From the NCBI GenBank assembly GCA_016932895.1, contig JAFGCA010000081.1, positions 1 through 25,554 on the forward strand: a DNA stretch of 25,554 nt. The letters run 5' to 3'. The stretch is from Sedimentisphaerales bacterium (lineage in GTDB: Bacteria > Planctomycetota > Phycisphaerae > Sedimentisphaerales > SG8-4). How positions within the stretch are numbered: the first letter of the stretch is position 1; each line of letters begins with the position of its first letter. Positions 23,062-25,554 of this stretch are shown piece by piece. The notes under the pieces were generated by a model. The model was not told the origin of the DNA and made no database searches. It saw only the letters and a program-made list of their open reading frames with translations. The translations under genes and the position numbers were made by a program.

Positions 23062-23547
23062 ATGGCGGACATAAAGAGCAAGTACGGAACCAGCGGCCAG
23101 ACCATCTCCATCACCATCAACTCACTGGAAAACGACGCCAAGCGCCAATCGACGGCGATCGACAACGCCACAAACTGTTTCCTCGACGCCCTGGTCCAGC
23201 TCAAGATAGCGACAAACACAACGACCGCTTCCACGGGGGACAAGTGCGTGTACGTCTATGCGTACGGGACCACGGACGGCGGAACCAGCTACTCCGGAAA
23301 CGCCTCCGGAAACGACGGCGCTTTCGGCACCGACCCGCAGGCCCTCGAGAATTGCCGGCTGATCGGCATGATCCACGCACCCACGCAAAACAAGATCTAC
23401 GAGTCCGACCTGATGAGTGTGGCCTCGGCTTTCGGTGGACTCCTCCCGGCGCGCTGGGGCATCATCGTTCACAACCAGACGGGACAAACGCTGAAGAACA
23501 GTGATTGCTCCGCCTTCTATCAGGGTATTTCTACGCAGTCGAGCTGA
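23062..23547 (+). CDS. Small phage structural protein, unknown function
   Basis: A 161-residue protein starting 13 bp after the previous stop, with CGGAGA upstream. The N-terminus has Thr/Ile-rich strands (KYGTSGQTISITINSLEND). The middle holds CVYVYAYGTTDGGTSYSGN, and the C-terminal part reads GGLLPARWGIIVHNQTGQTL, a segment seen in small phage proteins next to tail fibres. No signal peptide or enzyme motif. It is closely followed by the LamG gene (3 bp gap), so the two are likely coupled. Confidence 0.65.
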   Translation: MADIKSKYGTSGQTISITINSLENDAKRQSTAIDNATNCFLDALVQLKIATNTTTASTGDKCVYVYAYGTTDGGTSYSGNASGNDGAFGTDPQALENCRLIGMIHAPTQNKIYESDLMSVASAFGGLLPARWGIIVHNQTGQTLKNSDCSAFYQGISTQSS

Positions 23548-23550
23548 CTT

Positions 23551-25323
23551 ATGCTGATCGCAACATTCAAAGCAGGACCTCCGGTAGCGGTAAAAGGCAG
23601 CCCCGGTCATCCGCTGGCCCGCGCTCTTGCCGGCGGCTGGCTCTTCAACGAGGGCGCAGGCAGGACCGTTCACGATGGGAGCGGTCACGGCGCACACGGC
23701 AGTTTCTCCGGCGAACCGACGTGGACCGCCGGCCGGTTTGGCGGCGCTATTGAGTTTGGCGGATACAACGACTGGCTCGACATGGGGGACCGTCTCGACC
23801 AGGGGACGGACGATATCACCGTCTGCGCGATCGTCAAATACAGCGCTTCCAGCCAGCCGGATGACTGGTTCGGCACCCGCCTGGGCGCCATTGCCGGAAA
23901 AGGACATCAAGACTACTACGGCAAGGGGTACGGGCTGTGCGTTGACACCGACAACAAGATCTGCTGGGAGGTGCACGATCAGAGCACCGGCTACACGGTC
24001 ACCTCGGACAGCGCGCTCAACGACGGACGCTGCCACACGGTCATCGGTGTGTGCGACCGCGACAGCTCGACCGGTCTACGATTGTACGTGGACGGCCTCC
24101 GGCAGTCCGCCACGGCCGACCCGACCGCCATTGCCGGCCACGATTTGTCGGGCTCCAGAGCCTTCGCCGTGGGTTCGCGCCAGGAGGAAAACAACGGGAC
24201 ATGGTATTGGGACTTTGAGGGTTCGATCGCCTGCGTGTACGTGTGGAGGCGTGTCTTGCGTAGCGCCGAGATCAACGCTCTGCAGCGCGACCCCTTCGCC
24301 CTGTTTGCGCCGAGACGGTCGTCGGCCGTTCTCAGCGCGCCGGCGGGGCGAATCGTCGAACTCGCCGGTTCCACCACGGGACATTCAACAACCGCCGCGA
24401 CCGTTCGCCTTGCCAGGAACCTGAGTGGCACAGCCGGCGCTACGGCTTCTCTGTCGTCCGGCCTGCGAACAGTCAAGACGCTTTCTGGGACCTGTACCGA
24501 ACAAACCGGCCTGTCGGGCGCCCTCCGCACAACACATCTCCTTTCTCTATCGGGAACCGCAAACGCGCTCTCGAAGCTGACGGGGCTCCTGCGAGTACCG
24601 CTGCCCGAGCCTCTCTTCGCGGGCGAGCCGGAAGTCAAGGCGTTCTGGCGGCGCGAGGCTCTCTTCAACGGCGCAACGGCCCCGGCCTTCAAGCTTGGGA
24701 CCGTGCTGACGCAGGGCTGGTTCTGGGTTCGTCGCACGGGATGCGCGGCGGTCTATCGAGGCCCGAGCATGGCTCAGGTGGACTTCAACAACATCTTGTG
24801 CGTAACCGACCCGGATGCCAAGCATGTTCCTCTGCCCGCCTATCTGTCACACGACCCGATGTCACGTCGGTACTACGTGATCCGAAGGTTCAACGGCGGC
24901 GGAGAGCACGAGCGAACCACAGCGGCGGCCGTCGCGGTCAGAATCGGACTCAACGGACGAATCGTCAAACCGGGGCCCAACGGCATCTTCAGCCTCGACT
25001 GCCGCCCGACCGTCGACGGTCGGGTCTGTCTCGTGTGGTTTTACTGCCCCCTCAACCAGCACGCGGAACCCGAACAATTTCGCATCTATCGCAGTGATTC
25101 CGCCGGATCGATCGATTTCGAGGATCCCCTGGCGGCCGTGCCGTACGTGGGACGGCGGTTCTACCGCTATTGCACCGACATCCCGGAAGAAGGGCAATAT
25201 CGGTTTGCAGTCAAAGCGGTAAGCACCGACGGCGTCGAGAGCACGTCGCCGCCATCGGCGACCTGCCAGAGCAAACATTTGCCGCCCGAGACCCCAACGA
25301 TCCTTGCGGTACAGCCAGTGTAA
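23551..25323 (+). CDS. LamG-domain phage appendage protein with 20-residue repeats
   Basis: A 590-residue protein. Residues about 25-245 form a concanavalin-like LamG domain (GGWLFNEGAGRTVHDGSGHGAHG, in parts WLFNEGAG and DGSGHGAHG; then RCHTVIGVCDR, LRLYVDGLRQ and GSIACVYVWRRVLRSAEI), which usually binds sugars. DPFALF (247-252) closes it. Residues 271-352 carry four repeats beginning LAG or LSG. The C-terminal part (about 370-590) is new to me but ends in a fibronectin-III-like domain (RRFYRYCTDIPEEGQYRF, VSTDGVEST). It may form a receptor-binding fibre. The ribosome site before ATG 23551 is poor, so translation is probably coupled to the previous gene, whose stop lies 3 bases before. Confidence 0.8.
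   Translation: MLIATFKAGPPVAVKGSPGHPLARALAGGWLFNEGAGRTVHDGSGHGAHGSFSGEPTWTAGRFGGAIEFGGYNDWLDMGDRLDQGTDDITVCAIVKYSASSQPDDWFGTRLGAIAGKGHQDYYGKGYGLCVDTDNKICWEVHDQSTGYTVTSDSALNDGRCHTVIGVCDRDSSTGLRLYVDGLRQSATADPTAIAGHDLSGSRAFAVGSRQEENNGTWYWDFEGSIACVYVWRRVLRSAEINALQRDPFALFAPRRSSAVLSAPAGRIVELAGSTTGHSTTAATVRLARNLSGTAGATASLSSGLRTVKTLSGTCTEQTGLSGALRTTHLLSLSGTANALSKLTGLLRVPLPEPLFAGEPEVKAFWRREALFNGATAPAFKLGTVLTQGWFWVRRTGCAAVYRGPSMAQVDFNNILCVTDPDAKHVPLPAYLSHDPMSRRYYVIRRFNGGGEHERTTAAAVAVRIGLNGRIVKPGPNGIFSLDCRPTVDGRVCLVWFYCPLNQHAEPEQFRIYRSDSAGSIDFEDPLAAVPYVGRRFYRYCTDIPEEGQYRFAVKAVSTDGVESTSPPSATCQSKHLPPETPTILAVQPV
24361..24606 (+). repeat. Four 20-residue protein repeats encoded in the LamG gene
   Basis: Residues 271-290, 291-310, 311-330 and 333-352 each begin LAG or LSG-[ST] and three end with a Leu-[LR]-[RT]-type segment (LARN, LRTVKT, LRTTHL, LRVPLP). 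The period is exactly 20 residues (60 bp) with a 2-residue insertion before the last copy. DNA identity between copies has decayed, so the repeat is kept at protein level. Confidence 0.7.
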
Positions 25324-25367
25324 CAGATTCGGGCCGGTGCACGCGCCGACTTTCCCATGAGGACGCT

Positions 25368-25554
25368 ATGAGTAACACAGTCGATTTCTTTCAACCCGAG
25401 CATACGAACCTGGCCCTGCCGCCGGCGCCGACGAGGGTCTTTGTTGATGGTTCTTTGTGTGAGGACCTGGAGGTCGTTGAGGTCGTCCGCAGCGGTTGGC
25501 CTCAATTTGGCCTAGCCCGATTGGCCTACAACCCGGCTGCCGGCCAGGCTGCGA
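25368..25554 (+). CDS. Phage tail-type protein, N-terminal 62 residues (cut by window edge)
   Basis: ATG at 25368 follows GAGG and opens a frame that runs off the window without a stop. The visible part contains PAPTRVFVDGSLCEDLEVVEVVRS in two short strands (TRVFVDGSL, DLEVVEVVRSG) and GLARLAYNPAAG. This resembles the start of hub or tail proteins of the gpD/late-control type, which begin with a double-strand element of this kind. Too little is seen to be sure. It continues the same plus-strand structural operon. Confidence 0.6.
   Translation, partial: MSNTVDFFQPEHTNLALPPAPTRVFVDGSLCEDLEVVEVVRSGWPQFGLARLAYNPAAGQAA

Noticed and set aside
1..25554. CRISPR array, rRNA, insertion sequence with transposase
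   Set aside because: No regularly spaced direct repeats, no rRNA-like segments and no transposase motifs were found.

Overview
The window looks like a chromosomal piece of a moderately high-GC planctomycete, perhaps a Phycisphaerae-type lineage. This is inferred from a Tat-exported sulfatase, a secreted planctomycete-type glycoside hydrolase, a BD-FAE-type esterase, and an interspersed repeat of the kind whose accidental translation is familiar from planctomycete genomes. No database search was possible.

Region 1 (1-8358, minus strand) is a co-directional host block. In transcription order it holds a Fic protein with a C-terminal winged helix, rsmE, a secreted GH140/DUF6298-like glycosidase, rsmI, a lipid-anchored penicillin-acylase-type Ntn hydrolase, a small lipoprotein and a sulfatase cut by the window edge. 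Two rRNA methyltransferases are thus interleaved with exported degradative enzymes. The Fic protein has Arg where the catalytic His should be. It faces an RluA-type pseudouridine synthase across a 240-bp AT-rich region holding two near-identical 32-bp inverted repeats plus a half site.

Region 2 (9239-13674) is accessory DNA. It contains a terminase-small-subunit-like HTH protein, a small helical protein, a membrane-anchored protein, and a tightly coupled four-gene operon on the minus strand: double-HTH protein, soluble ABC ATPase, GNAT-like acetyltransferase, ParB-like protein. The ATPase/acetyltransferase pair resembles a split form of the COG2401 fusion family and is the strongest candidate for a poorly described system.

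Region 3 (13675-16017) holds intergenic DNA with hairpins, a possible coupled mini-gene, a small exported beta-rich protein and a secreted alpha/beta-hydrolase esterase.

Region 4 (16018-25554, plus strand) is a tailed-phage structural cassette: SPP1-gp6-like portal, scaffold, SU10/DUF5309-type major capsid protein, connector and tail-type proteins, a tail-fibre family protein, a LamG-domain protein with 20-residue repeats, and a truncated last gene. No large terminase, integrase or lysis gene is visible. The window therefore holds part of a prophage, a rearranged one, or a domesticated particle-forming element.
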